Part shown: piece by piece, positions 8,965 to 18,600 of the stretch | Numbering within the stretch: position 1 is the stretch's first letter | Layout of the letters: each line of letters begins with the position of its first letter | NCBI GenBank assembly: GCA_001657395.1 | Contig: LYSY01000002.1 | Coordinates: 868,001 to 932,000, forward strand | Direction of reading: 5' to 3' | Source: Rhodospirillales bacterium BBD 1991-14 | GTDB taxonomy: Bacteria; Pseudomonadota; Alphaproteobacteria; Kiloniellales; Kiloniellaceae | Length of the DNA: 64,000 nt | Notes under the pieces: model-generated | The model's input: only the letters and a program-made list of their open reading frames with translations | What the model was told of the DNA's origin: nothing | Database searches by the model: none | Translations under genes and position numbers: made by a program

Positions 8965-10658
8965 GCCCGCTGCTCTCGCAGAATGCGGGTGCGGGCCAGG
9001 CGCCGCGGCAGGGCCAAGGCGGCGGCAAAGGCGATCAACGGCAAGGCGGCCTGGAGAAAGGCAAAGACGCCCATCACGCGGCGGTCTCCCCCGGCAGAGA
9101 GGCTGACGGCTTCCGTCGTCAGGGTAACGAAGCGGCCCGCCCCGGCAAAGAGCGTCGGCAGGTACTGGGTCACGCTGACGGCGAAGCCCACCGCGGCGGC
9201 GAAGAGCACCGGGCGCAGCAGCATCGGCAGCTTGACGCGCCAGAACACCCGGTTCGGGTTGGCCCCCAGGCAGAGCGCGGTGCGGCTGTAGCGTTCGTCC
9301 AGCGCGCGGTAATGATCGGCGAGCGATAGAAACACATAAGGCAGTACGAAGAGCAGATGGCTCCAGACCAGCGCGATCCAGGTGCCGTCGATGCCGATCT
9401 GGATCGACAGCACCTGGCTGCCGAACAGAAAGGCCACCTGCGGCACCAGCAGGGGGACGTAGAGCAGCCAGAGCGCCCGCGCGGAGATGGTCAGGCCGCG
9501 CCGCTGCTCGTTTTCCAGGCAGCCGAGGACCAGCGCGACGGCGATGAAGGCGGCGGCGAGGCCGCTGATCAGGGTGGTGCCGGTGATCCACAGCAGGTCG
9601 TGGCCCTGGCGCGCCCAGATATCGGTGCTGAGGACAGAAGGCAGCGCATCGGGATAGCGCCAGCGGCGGGTCACCGACCACAGCGCCATGGCCAGAAGGC
9701 CCGCGGCCGCCATCGCCACCAGGAGCTGGACAAGGGATGTCGTTGCAGCACGCAGAACCCGGCCCTTGCCGCCGCGGCGTCCGCCGGCGATCCACAAGCG
9801 GCCCAGGCGGGCGACCAGGATCTCGGCAAGGCGCCAGACTGCGATTGCCCCGACCACCAGCAAAAGCTGCAGCACCGCTCCCGCGGCGGCGACGAAGCGC
9901 ATGGTCAGGTCCGGATCGTTGAACCAGCGGAGGACCTGGACCGCCAGGGGCGGCGGCGACAGCGGTGCAAGGATCAGCGCCATGTCCACCACCGAAAGGG
10001 AATAGGCGAGGACGGCATAGACGGGCAGGCGGATCCGGCGGTAGATCGCCGGCAGCACGGTCTTCAGCCAGGCCATGACCGGGCCGTAGCCCAGGGAGCG
10101 GGCGATCGCCAGGCGTTCTTCGGCGCGGCTGTGCTCCAGCGCCGCCAGGGTCATCAGCAAGAGGAACGGCAGTTCCTTCATCACCAGGCCGAGGGTCAGC
10201 GCCAGGGCGTTGGGGTCCTGCACGGTGGCGACGTCGGGCGGCAGGTCCCAGCCGGTGGCCCAGGGCGAGACCAGCCGCACGAGCCAGCCGCTGGGCGCGA
10301 TGAGAAAGGCGAGCCCCAGCGCCATGGCCGCGTGCGGTACGGCCAGCAGCGGCGCCATCAGGCCGCGGATCGCCAGAGTGATGCGGCCACCGTGGCAGGC
10401 GGCGAGAAAGAACACGGTCAGCGAGAAGGAGATGACCGTTGCCAGCAGGCCGGAAACCAGGGTCAGGCGCAGCGACTCGCCGAGGCCCGGATGGTCGAAC
10501 AGCATCACCCAGGGTTCGAGCGTGAAGCTGTGGCCGCCCAGGGTCGGAAAGTAGCCGAAGGCCGGCAGCCAGGTCCCGATCAGCCCGGCCGCCACCGGCG
10601 TCAGGAAGAGCAGCAGGGTCGCGCCGGGCAGATAGGCGAGAAGGTCGCGGCGGGTCAT
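8961..10658 (-). CDS. ynjC: ABC importer permease, double-length, YnjC-like
   Basis: Inner-membrane permease of 565 residues, about twice the usual permease length, with two halves of roughly six transmembrane segments each. Each half carries a cytoplasmic coupling loop (EERLAIARSLGYGP in the first, DERYSRTALCLGANP in the second), which shows an internally fused dimer. ThiP, FbpB-type and YnjC permeases share this design; the neighbouring YnjB-like binding protein favours YnjC. I chose the ATG at 10658 (MTRRDLLAYLPG), which gives an ordinary N-terminal membrane segment. It starts 61 bases after the binding-protein stop. Confidence 0.85.
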   Translation of the reverse strand: MTRRDLLAYLPGATLLLFLTPVAAGLIGTWLPAFGYFPTLGGHSFTLEPWVMLFDHPGLGESLRLTLVSGLLATVISFSLTVFFLAACHGGRITLAIRGLMAPLLAVPHAAMALGLAFLIAPSGWLVRLVSPWATGWDLPPDVATVQDPNALALTLGLVMKELPFLLLMTLAALEHSRAEERLAIARSLGYGPVMAWLKTVLPAIYRRIRLPVYAVLAYSLSVVDMALILAPLSPPPLAVQVLRWFNDPDLTMRFVAAAGAVLQLLLVVGAIAVWRLAEILVARLGRLWIAGGRRGGKGRVLRAATTSLVQLLVAMAAAGLLAMALWSVTRRWRYPDALPSVLSTDIWARQGHDLLWITGTTLISGLAAAFIAVALVLGCLENEQRRGLTISARALWLLYVPLLVPQVAFLFGSQVLSIQIGIDGTWIALVWSHLLFVLPYVFLSLADHYRALDERYSRTALCLGANPNRVFWRVKLPMLLRPVLFAAAVGFAVSVTQYLPTLFAGAGRFVTLTTEAVSLSAGGDRRVMGVFAFLQAALPLIAFAAALALPRRLARTRILREQRA

Positions 10659-10719
10659 GCTGTCGTGCCTGGCGGTATGGCTTCCGAGGCTTTTCGCGCA
10701 ACCGGCGCTGTGCGCCTGC

Positions 10720-11946
10720 CTAGCGGGCGTAGCGGCGCTGCCATTCCGCTTCGATGCGCACCATCCAGGAGGGATGCGGCTCCAGCAGGGTCGGCCCCAG
10801 GTGCTCGGGCGCAAGGGTTGCCGCACCGACAGGCAGCGCCTCGAAACGCCTGCGCTCGGCGGGGTCGAGCTTGGCCATGGCCAGAACCGTATCGTCGCCC
10901 CAGACCTCCGGGTTCTGCTTCTGGGCCTGCGCCTCCGCGCTCATCAGGAAGTTCGCGACGACCAGAGCCCCTTCGGCGGCCGTGGCGTTGAACGGGATGG
11001 CGACGAAGTGGGTGTTGCCGATGGTGCCGCGGTCCAGCACGAAGGTCCTGGCCGTCTCCGGCAGCAGGCCGTTGGCGATGGCGGAGGAGGCTTCCGAGGG
11101 GTAGAACGAAAGGGTGATGTCGACCTCGCCGTCATCGAGCAGCTGGCGCTGGGCGGGCCCGCTGGCTGGGAAGGTGTCGCCGCCGCGCCACAGATGGGGG
11201 TGCAGGGCGTCGAGGAACTCCCACAGCGGCTGCGCAACCTGCTCGACCTGGGAGTCGTCGACCACGGCCTGCTGCAGAAAGGCCGGATCGGGCGCCAGTT
11301 CGATCAGCACCTGCTTCAGGAAGGTGCTTCCCAGAAAGTCCGGTGGTGTCGGATAGGTGAAGCGCCCGGGATTGGCGCGCGCCCAGTTGAGCAGGGCCGG
11401 GATGGAGCCCGGCGTTTCGGCGACGCGGGCCGAATCGTAGATGAAGTTCAGCTTAGCCATGCCCCAGGGCGCCTCCAGCCCCTCGGTCGGCACGGTGAAG
11501 TCCACCAGGGTCGAGGGCTTGTCCTCGAAATCGACGAGCTGGAAGTTCGGCAGCGCCTGGGTGAAGGGCCCGTAGAGCAGGGCGTTGTCCTTCATGGTGG
11601 CGAAGTTCTCGCCGTTGATCCAGATGAGGTCGATGGAGCCGTCCGCGGTCTTGCCGGCGGCCCGCTCGGCCAGGACGCGGGAAACCGCATCGGCGGTATC
11701 GGCCAGTTTCACATGGCGCAGCATGATGCCGTAGTCGTCCCAGACCCGCTCGCCGACCCAGGCGATATAGGCGTTGATCCGCTCGTCGCCGCCCCAGGCA
11801 TTCCAGTAGACCGTCTGCCCGTTGGCGGCGTCGACGATCTGCTCCCAGGGGCGCTGCTCGGCGGCGGCGGCGTCCTTGCCCGCCAGGCCCAGGGATGTGG
11901 CCAGGGCGGCGGCCAAAAGCGGCAGGAGCGCAATCCGGCGGCGCAT
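10720..11946 (-). CDS. ynjB: ABC importer periplasmic substrate-binding protein, YnjB-like
   Basis: A 408-residue exported protein with a cleavable signal (MRRRIALLPLLAAALATS...) and a spermidine/putrescine-like binding fold. The text VYWNAWGGDERINAYI, WINGENFATMK and EAPWGMAKLNFIYD is characteristic of the YnjB family. It probably captures the ligand for the permease and ATPase encoded downstream. The start has an AGGAGA 8 bases upstream. I looked in the 263-base leader for a thiamine-pyrophosphate riboswitch and found no convincing one, so the substrate remains open. Confidence 0.87.
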   Translation of the reverse strand: MRRRIALLPLLAAALATSLGLAGKDAAAAEQRPWEQIVDAANGQTVYWNAWGGDERINAYIAWVGERVWDDYGIMLRHVKLADTADAVSRVLAERAAGKTADGSIDLIWINGENFATMKDNALLYGPFTQALPNFQLVDFEDKPSTLVDFTVPTEGLEAPWGMAKLNFIYDSARVAETPGSIPALLNWARANPGRFTYPTPPDFLGSTFLKQVLIELAPDPAFLQQAVVDDSQVEQVAQPLWEFLDALHPHLWRGGDTFPASGPAQRQLLDDGEVDITLSFYPSEASSAIANGLLPETARTFVLDRGTIGNTHFVAIPFNATAAEGALVVANFLMSAEAQAQKQNPEVWGDDTVLAMAKLDPAERRRFEALPVGAATLAPEHLGPTLLEPHPSWMVRIEAEWQRRYAR

Positions 11947-12209
11947 ATGCTGATCTCCTATCGTTGCTCGGGTCCAATCCTGCGCCCTGGGTCCGGCCGA
12001 TGCCAGGGCTGCACGGGCCGCGATGGCTGCCCCCGCCAGGGCCGATGGCCCGTGGAAAGGCTCGGGCCGTCTCGTCCCTTGGCTTAGATAGGAGCAGCCT
12101 ACAGGCGCGCCCAGACCCTGTCATCCGTCGGGGGCCGGCGATCACAGGGCTTTTATTGGATGGCCCGCTTTCGTGAACCGTTACGCTGGCCCGGTTTCCG
12201 GGGTGGCCC

Positions 12210-12800
12210 CTATTCCGCTGAGGGAAAGCCGGCGCGCATGTAGGCGACGACCCGCCAGATGTCGTCTTCCTGAAGCGTTTCCTTATAGGCCGGCATGGCG
12301 GTGCCGAAGGCGCCGCCCCCTTCTGCGATCGACCACAGCAGGTACTCGTCCACGGCGCCCTGCCGGTCCATGAGCTGACCCAGCAGCGCCGGAGAGGGCA
12401 GCAGGTCGAGCCCCGCGTCCCCGTCGCCGCGGCCTTTCGCCCCGTGGCAGTCCGCACAGTTGGCCTGGTAGACCGCGCCGCCCGCGGCAATGATGCCCGG
12501 ACTGGCGGGAAAGGGGCTGCGGCGGCTGCGGTATTCGAGCGGAACGCCGGCCTGAATGAATTCGCGGTGGCGCGCGGCCCGGTCCTCCAGCTTCGGCGGG
12601 CTGTTTTCCAGGTCCCACTGCGGCAGCCGCTCGATCTCCACGTTCCAGGGGTCGAGGCCGGGAATGATCGTGAGCCTGTCCTCCGGGTTCCCTGCACCGC
12701 CCTGGGCCAGGGCTGCCGGCGCATCCGCCACGGCCAGCAGCGCTGTCACGGCAATCGCGCCGAGAACAGCGCGCAGCGGGAAAGGATGGAACGAAGACAT
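12210..12800 (-). CDS. Exported mono-heme c-type cytochrome
   Basis: A 196-residue periplasmic protein: N-terminal signal (residues 1-32, ending PAALAQ), a roughly 70-residue non-heme region rich in charged residues, then a class I cytochrome c domain. The heme site is CADCH (Cys115, Cys118, His119), and the likely axial methionine is Met169 in GTAMPAYKE. The domain resembles small electron carriers of the c4/c5 or c555 kind. It lies between the YnjBCD-like operon and the Ada/dioxygenase fusion, all leftward, but the gaps of 263 and 102 bases do not prove co-transcription. The redox partner is unknown. Confidence 0.87.
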   Translation of the reverse strand: MSSFHPFPLRAVLGAIAVTALLAVADAPAALAQGGAGNPEDRLTIIPGLDPWNVEIERLPQWDLENSPPKLEDRAARHREFIQAGVPLEYRSRRSPFPASPGIIAAGGAVYQANCADCHGAKGRGDGDAGLDLLPSPALLGQLMDRQGAVDEYLLWSIAEGGGAFGTAMPAYKETLQEDDIWRVVAYMRAGFPSAE

Positions 12801-12902
12801 GAGGGAGGCTCCCCTTGGCGGTCTGTGACCTCAGGGGTAGCGGGCACGCGTCGCTGCGGCCATGACCCAGGTCAAGAAGCGGCCGGCCCTCCGGTGTCTC
12901 GT

Positions 12903-13907
12903 CTACTGGGCGTCGTGGAAGATGATGCCGGCGGCGAAGCGTTCGCCGGCGTGGATGCGGCTGACGCCGTGGCGCAGTTTCACCCGGTGGTAGCCCCTGG
13001 AGCCCTGGCGCGGGCGCTCGTTGACGGCGAAGAGCGCCGCCTCGCCGCGCAGCAGCGGCACCACCTCGACGCGCGACTGCATGCGCGGACGCTGTTCGGT
13101 CACCACGAACTCGCCGCCGGTGAAATCGCCGCCGACAAAGTCGGCCCCCGGTTTGCTCAGCAGGATCACCATCTGCAGCGGCAGCACCTCGTCGCCGTAG
13201 AGGTCCTGGTGCAGGCAGTTGTAGTCGCCGGGCCCGTAGCGCAGCAGCAGCGGCGTCGGGCGCTTCTGCCCGGCGTTATGGCAGCGCTTCAGGTAGGCCC
13301 CGTGGCTGGCCGGAAAGACCGGGTCCTCGCCCAACAGGCCGCGCCAGGCGTTGGCTATGCGCGCCGCGTGGGGATAGACGGCCGCGCGCAGGGCGGCGAT
13401 GACCGGCGGCAGGGGATAGGCGAAGTACTTGTACTCGCCGCGCCCGAAGCCGTGGCGGGCCATGATGACGCGGCTGCGGAAGGGCGCCTCCTGGTCGTAA
13501 AGGCCGGTCAGGGCGGCACAATCCCCCGGCGTCAGGATCGGCCCCAGCCGGGCGACGCCGTGTTCGTTCAAATCGCCCTCGATGCGGGGCCAGTTCAGGC
13601 CGGCGATGCGCCGGGCGACCTGTGGCGCCGGGGTTCCCGTACCCGGCAGCCGGTCGGGCCGGCAGCGTTTGCAGGCGCGAAAACCCTCGGCCTCCGCCGC
13701 CGCGGGGTCGGGGAAGAAGCGCACGTTTTCGCGCCTGGCCGGGCGCGAGGGGCAGCTCGGCCGGCAATAGATGCCGGTGCTGAGGACGGCGTAGACGAAG
13801 CGTCCGTCCATGGCGGCGTCGCGCCGCTCCACCGCCGCCCAGCGCGCCTCGGCCATCGCCGCGTCCGCATCCAAAAGCCCGGTATCCAAACGCCCAGCGT
13901 CGTCCAT
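12903..13907 (-). CDS. Ada zinc domain fused to a 2-oxoglutarate/Fe(II) dioxygenase
   Basis: A 334-residue fusion. Residues about 30-85 are an Ada N-terminal methyl-acceptor domain with the four zinc cysteines Cys48, Cys52, Cys79 and Cys82 in the pattern YCRPSC ... CKRCRP. Residues about 120-334 are a 2OG-Fe(II) oxygenase with the iron motif HQD (His233-x-Asp235) and a distal histidine around 307-313, followed by an arginine-containing segment. Ada domains accept methyl groups from DNA phosphotriesters; AlkB-like 2OG enzymes remove alkyl groups oxidatively. The fusion therefore suggests DNA-alkylation repair or sensing, which is an inference. The ATG at 13907 has AAGGAG 9 bases upstream. Confidence 0.82.
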   Translation of the reverse strand: MDDAGRLDTGLLDADAAMAEARWAAVERRDAAMDGRFVYAVLSTGIYCRPSCPSRPARRENVRFFPDPAAAEAEGFRACKRCRPDRLPGTGTPAPQVARRIAGLNWPRIEGDLNEHGVARLGPILTPGDCAALTGLYDQEAPFRSRVIMARHGFGRGEYKYFAYPLPPVIAALRAAVYPHAARIANAWRGLLGEDPVFPASHGAYLKRCHNAGQKRPTPLLLRYGPGDYNCLHQDLYGDEVLPLQMVILLSKPGADFVGGDFTGGEFVVTEQRPRMQSRVEVVPLLRGEAALFAVNERPRQGSRGYHRVKLRHGVSRIHAGERFAAGIIFHDAQ

Positions 13908-14095
13908 CGCATCCGTCTCCTTGACCGTTATGACGGTCTTAGCCCGGAGAAGGACGCAGGCGACATCCGTTTCTTGCGCTGAGACGTTGCGCCACACCCC
14001 CCTTCTTCGACATCCCCGTACTCCGGGTGGCTTGCCATGCCGCGGCGGACCTCTTACCTTCTTCGCCGGCAGCAGGCCCTGGCCGCATGACCCGG

Positions 14096-14169
14096 GCGGG
14101 TATGATGTAGTGGTAGCCTGTCAGCTTCCCAAGCTGAACGCGCGGGTTCGATTCCCGCTACCCGCTCCA
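14096..14169 (+). tRNA. tRNA-Gly (anticodon CCC)
   Basis: A full cloverleaf with encoded CCA. The acceptor stem pairs GCGGGTA (14096-14102) with TACCCGC (14159-14165). The anticodon stem TCAGC/GCTGA encloses loop TTCCCAA with anticodon CCC. The T arm reads CGGGTTCGATTCCCG. It decodes GGG glycine codons. Flanking sequence shows no integrase; a short palindrome of the dispersed repeat type follows at 14200. Confidence 0.95.
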
Positions 14170-14199
14170 GTTTCCTTCCTTGATGTCCAAGCTCCTCTC

Positions 14200-14226
14200 G
14201 TCATCGCGGGTCAGGCCCGGGATGAC
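14200..14226. repeat. Short single-hairpin member of the dispersed palindromic repeat family A
   Basis: The palindrome opens GTCATCGCGGG and closes CCCGGGATGAC, with an imperfect stem. It resembles the second hairpin of the longer repeats at 32335, 33820 and 63627. It lies 30 bases downstream of the tRNA-Gly and may help end its transcript. Confidence 0.4.
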
Positions 14227-14276
14227 AGTCCGGGTTGGTCGCAGCATTCCAACATGTGCTGCCCGGTCATGTGCAA

Positions 14277-15413
14277 TCAGGGCGCCCTGAGCGAAGGGAA
14301 GAGGACTTCGGTCAGGATGCGGACCGAGAGCCGCCAGGCGTCGCGCTGGTTGTAGCGGCCGGCGTAGACCACCATGACCAGATCCAGATCCGGGAACACC
14401 GCCAGACGCTGGCCGCCGTTGCCGATGCCGGCCATCCAGCCGCGTCCGCCGCGCCGGCCCTGGCCGAGCCACCACTGATAGCCGTAGGAGAGGCCGTCCT
14501 CCACGGCAGCGTGCCTGACGAAGGAGTCGCGCAGCCATAGCGCGGGCACGATCTGATGCTCATTCCAGCGCCCGCCGTTCAGCACCATCTGGCCGATGCG
14601 CGCGAGGTCGCGGGCGGTGAGCCGCAGGCCGGAGGCAGCGGCCGCCTCTCCGCTGAAGCCCGGCGTCCAACTGCTCTGGTCGATGCCGAGGGGCGTGAAG
14701 AGTTTTTCGCGGGCATAGTCGATCAGGGGCTTGCCACTGCCGCGGGACACGAGATGGGCGAGCAGCGCCGTCGCGCCGCCGCTGTAGGTCCACTGGCTGC
14801 CGGGGTCGGTCACGATGGGCCGCTCCAGAATGTAGCGGTAACGGTCTTCCGACCGCTCCATGGCGATCTCGCTGTTGCGCGGGTCGCTGTAGGGCAGGGT
14901 TTCGTCCCAGGCGAGCCCCATGGTCATGGTGAGCGCGTGTTCCACCGTGATCTTCTGCCGCGCCGGATCGGCGGCGAGGTCGGCATAGTCGAACAGGTCG
15001 ACCAGCGGCGTCTCGCGTGGCGGTACGGTCCCCTCGGCCAGGGCGATACCGTAGAGCAGGCCGACGATGCTCTTGGAGACCGAGCGCAGGTCGTGCATCA
15101 CCTCCGGCCCGAAGGCGACGCTGCCCTGCGGATCGCCCCAGATCTCGTCCTCGCCTTCGAAATAGCGTTCCAGCACCAGCTTGCCGTGACGGGCGACGAC
15201 GACGGCATGCAGGTCGGGCAGTTCGCCGGACCCGTAAAGCGCGTCCAGCAGATCGCCGGTCTCGGCGGCAAAGCCGGCCTCGGTCAGGGGCGCCGTCTGC
15301 CAGGCGTCGGCAGCGGCACCTGGGGTCGTGGCTGTTTGAGACATGGCGCTGGGGGTGAAGGACATGAGCAGGGCTCCGGCAAGCAGAAGGCAGCGGAAGG
15401 GGCGGTGTTGCAT
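14277..15413 (-). CDS. Exported serine hydrolase of the class C beta-lactamase/penicillin-binding fold
   Basis: A 378-residue protein with a signal peptide (MQHRPFRCLLLAGALLMSF...) and a beta-lactamase-like domain. The nucleophile motif is SVSK (S-x-x-K), and the second motif reads YSG rather than the YxN of true class C beta-lactamases. The KTG-like third motif is weak. Esterase or peptidase activity is more likely than antibiotic hydrolysis. It lies between a tRNA gene and pyc, leftward, with no apparent operon partner. The function beyond the fold is not assignable. Confidence 0.8.
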   Translation of the reverse strand: MQHRPFRCLLLAGALLMSFTPSAMSQTATTPGAAADAWQTAPLTEAGFAAETGDLLDALYGSGELPDLHAVVVARHGKLVLERYFEGEDEIWGDPQGSVAFGPEVMHDLRSVSKSIVGLLYGIALAEGTVPPRETPLVDLFDYADLAADPARQKITVEHALTMTMGLAWDETLPYSDPRNSEIAMERSEDRYRYILERPIVTDPGSQWTYSGGATALLAHLVSRGSGKPLIDYAREKLFTPLGIDQSSWTPGFSGEAAAASGLRLTARDLARIGQMVLNGGRWNEHQIVPALWLRDSFVRHAAVEDGLSYGYQWWLGQGRRGGRGWMAGIGNGGQRLAVFPDLDLVMVVYAGRYNQRDAWRLSVRILTEVLFPSLRAP

Positions 15414-15512
15414 TCCACAGTCTCACATATCAGTTCGACAAAGATCGCGCCCAAGTTGCCGTTGCGGCGTGCGTCCGACCAGTGAATTTTTGTGTGGCAT
15501 ACTTATTTTTCG

Positions 15513-15537
15513 GGAATAGATCCGGCGGCGGCGCGTT
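15513..15537 (+). promoter_or_regulatory. GGAAT-N16-CGTT motif upstream of pyc (possible chance match)
   Basis: GGAAT at 15513-15517 and CGTT at 15534-15537 are separated by 16 bases, the same arrangement as the three promoters near 41.7 and 43.3 kb. It lies about 160 bases before pyc. One such match is expected by chance in a window this size, so support is weak. The remaining sequence of 15414-15695 shows nothing else recognisable. Confidence 0.2.
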
Positions 15538-15695
15538 GTCGCCCTGAGACTCCTGCCGGTCGCCCGTCCGTGCTTTGCCCGCTCCGCGGTCTGCCGTCGC
15601 GGAAAGGCCATGGCGATGCGCCGGCCGGGGGGCTATAGTGCAGCGCAGCAATCGCGCGCTCGCTTAACGATAATCCAAACTGGGGGAATGAGAGG

Positions 15696-18600
15696 GTGAG
15701 CCCATCCCGAGTCGGCGGCGCACGGCCGCCGTTCCGCAAGCTGCTCGTCGCCAACCGCAGCGAAATCGCCATCCGCGTGCTGCGCGCGGCCAACGAGCTC
15801 GGCATCCGCACCGTGGCGATCTATTCCCACGAGGACCGCTTCGCCCTGCACCGCTTCAAGGCGGACGAGGCCTTCCAGGTCGGCAAGGGCAAGGAGCCGG
15901 TGGCCGCCTATCTGGACATCGACGACATCCTGCGGGTCGCCCGCGAAGCGCGGGTCGACGCCATTCACCCGGGCTACGGCTTTCTCTCGGAAAACCCCGA
16001 CTTCGCCGAAGCCTGTGCAAAGGCCGGGATCACCTTCATCGGCCCCAAACCCGATGTGATGCGCCGCCTGGGATCGAAGGTGGAGGCCCGGGCCCTGGCG
16101 GAGGAGGCGGGCATTCCTGTCATGCCGGCGACCGGCGCCCTGCCTCACGACGAGGCGGAGGCGGCCAAGCTGGCCGAAGACATCGGCTATCCCATCATGG
16201 CCAAGGCCTCCTGGGGCGGCGGCGGACGCGGCATGCGGGTGGTCGAGGACGCCGGGCAGCTTCACGAGCAGGTGGCGGCGGGCCGGCGCGAGGCCAAGGC
16301 CGCCTTCGGCAACGACGAGATCTTCCTGGAGAAGCTGGTGCGCCAGGCGCGCCACGTGGAGGTGCAGGTCCTCGGCGACACCCACGGCAACGTCATCCAT
16401 CTCTTCGAGCGCGACTGCTCCATGCAGCGGCGCAACCAGAAGATCGTCGAGCGCGCGCCGGCCCCCTATCTCAGCGAGGCCAAGCGCGCCGAACTCTGCG
16501 ACGCCGCTGTGCGCCTCGCCCGTGCCGCGGGGTACGAGTGCGCCGGCACGGTCGAGTTCCTGATGGATGCGGAAACCGACGCGCTCTACTTCATCGAGGT
16601 CAATCCCCGCATCCAGGTGGAGCACACGGTGACCGAGGAGGTCACCGGCGTCGACCTGGTGAAGGCGCAGATCCGCATCTCCGCAGGCGCGCGCATCGGC
16701 GAGCCCGAAAGCGGTGTGCCGGCGCAGCACCAGCTTTCCCTCGACGGCCACGCCCTGCAGTGCCGCATCACCACCGAAGATCCGCTGAACAAGTTCATTC
16801 CCGACTACGGGCGGATCTCCGCCTATCGCGGCGCCACCGGCTTCGGCATCCGCCTCGACGGCGGCACCGCCTATTCCGGCGCCCTCATCACGCCGTTTTA
16901 CGACTCGCTACTGGAGAAGGTGACGGCCTGGGGGCCGACGGCGGCGGAAGCGACGGCGCGCATGGACCGGGCACTGCGCGAGTTCCGTATCCGCGGTGTG
17001 GCGACCAACCTCTGGTTCCTGGAGGCGGTCATCGGCCATCCCAAGTTCCAGAGCGGCGAGGCGACGACCCGCTTCATCGACTCGACGCCGGAGCTCTTCG
17101 ACTTCCACCGCCGCCGCGACCGCGCGACGCGCCTCTTGACCTTCATCGGCGACGTCATCGTCAACGGCAATCCGGAGGTCGAGGGACGGCCCCTGCCGGC
17201 CCCCACCACACCGGCGGTCCTGCCGGAGATCCCGCCCGCCAGCCTGCTGCAGGACCCGCCCGATGGCAGCAAGCAGCGTCTCGACGCACTGGGGCCGGAG
17301 GGTTTTGCCAAGTGGATGATGGAGCAGGACAAACTCCTGCTCACCGACACCACCATGCGCGACGCCCACCAGTCGCTCTTCGCGACGCGCATGCGCTCCT
17401 ACGACCTGGTCGCCATCGCGCCGGCCTATGCGCGTCTGCTGCCGCAACTGCTGTCGCTGGAGTGCTGGGGCGGGGCCACCTTCGACGTCGCCCTGCGCTT
17501 CCTGAAGGAAGATCCCTGGGAGCGTCTGGCGGCCCTGCGCGAGGCGGTGCCCAACACGCTGCTGCAGATGCTCACGCGCGGCTCCAACGGCGTCGGCTAT
17601 TCGAACTATCCCGACAACGTGGTGCGCCACTTCATCGCCCAGGCCGCCGATGCGGGCATCGACCTTTTCCGCGTCTTCGACTCGCTGAACTGGGTGGAGA
17701 ACATGCGGGTCTCCATCGACGCCATCCGCGAAACCGGCCTGCTCTGCGAGGCGGCAATCTGCTATACCGGCGACCTCTCCGACCCCGGCGAGGACAAGTA
17801 CGATTTGAAGTACTACGTCGGCCTCGCCAAGGAACTGGAGGCCGCCGGCGCCCACATTCTGGGCATCAAGGACATGGGCGGCCTCTGCAAGCCGGCGGCG
17901 GCGCGCCTGCTGGTCACCACGCTGAAGCAGGAAACCGGCCTGCCGATCCACTTCCACACCCACGACACCTCCGGCATCTCCGCCGCCTCGGTGCTGGCGG
18001 CAGCGGAAGCGGGTGTCGATGCCGCCGATGCGGCCATGGACGCCATGAGCGGCCTGACTTCCCAACCCAACCTCGGCTCCATCTCGGCGGCGCTCGCCGG
18101 CAGCCCGCGCGATCCCGGCCTGGACCGCGAGGCGCTGCGCGAGATCAACGCCTACTGGGAAGGGGCGCGGCGCCATTACGCGGGCTTCGAAAGCGAGATG
18201 CGCGCCGGCGCCTCCTCGGTCTACGAGCACGGCATGCCCGGCGGCCAGTTCACCAACCTGCAGGAGCAGGCCCGCGCCCTGGGTCTGGCGCGCAAGTGGG
18301 GCGAGGTGGAAAAGGCCTATGCCCAGGTGAACGAGATGTTCGGGGACATCGTCAAGGTGACGCCGACGTCGAAGGTGGTCGGTGACATGGCGCTCTACAT
18401 GGTCTCCAACGGCCTGACGCCGGAGGACGTGATGGACCCTGCGCGGGAGGTGGCCTTTCCCGCTTCGGTCATCGCGCTGTTCCGCGGCGAGGTGGGCCAG
18501 CCCTACGGCGGCTTCCCGGAAGCCCTGCAGAAGAAGGTGCTGAAGGGCGAGGCGCCGCTCAGCGAGCGCCGCGGCGCGACCCTGCCGCCGGCCGATCTGA

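Noticed and set aside
11947-12209. Possible thiamine-pyrophosphate riboswitch ahead of the YnjBCD-like operon.
   Set aside because: The conserved CUGAGA and ACCUGAUCUGGAUAAUGCC-type core is not found on the transcribed strand.
14096-14276. The tRNA-Gly as a possible integration site of a mobile element.
   Set aside because: No integrase, no duplicated 3' tRNA end and no phage or plasmid genes lie next to it.
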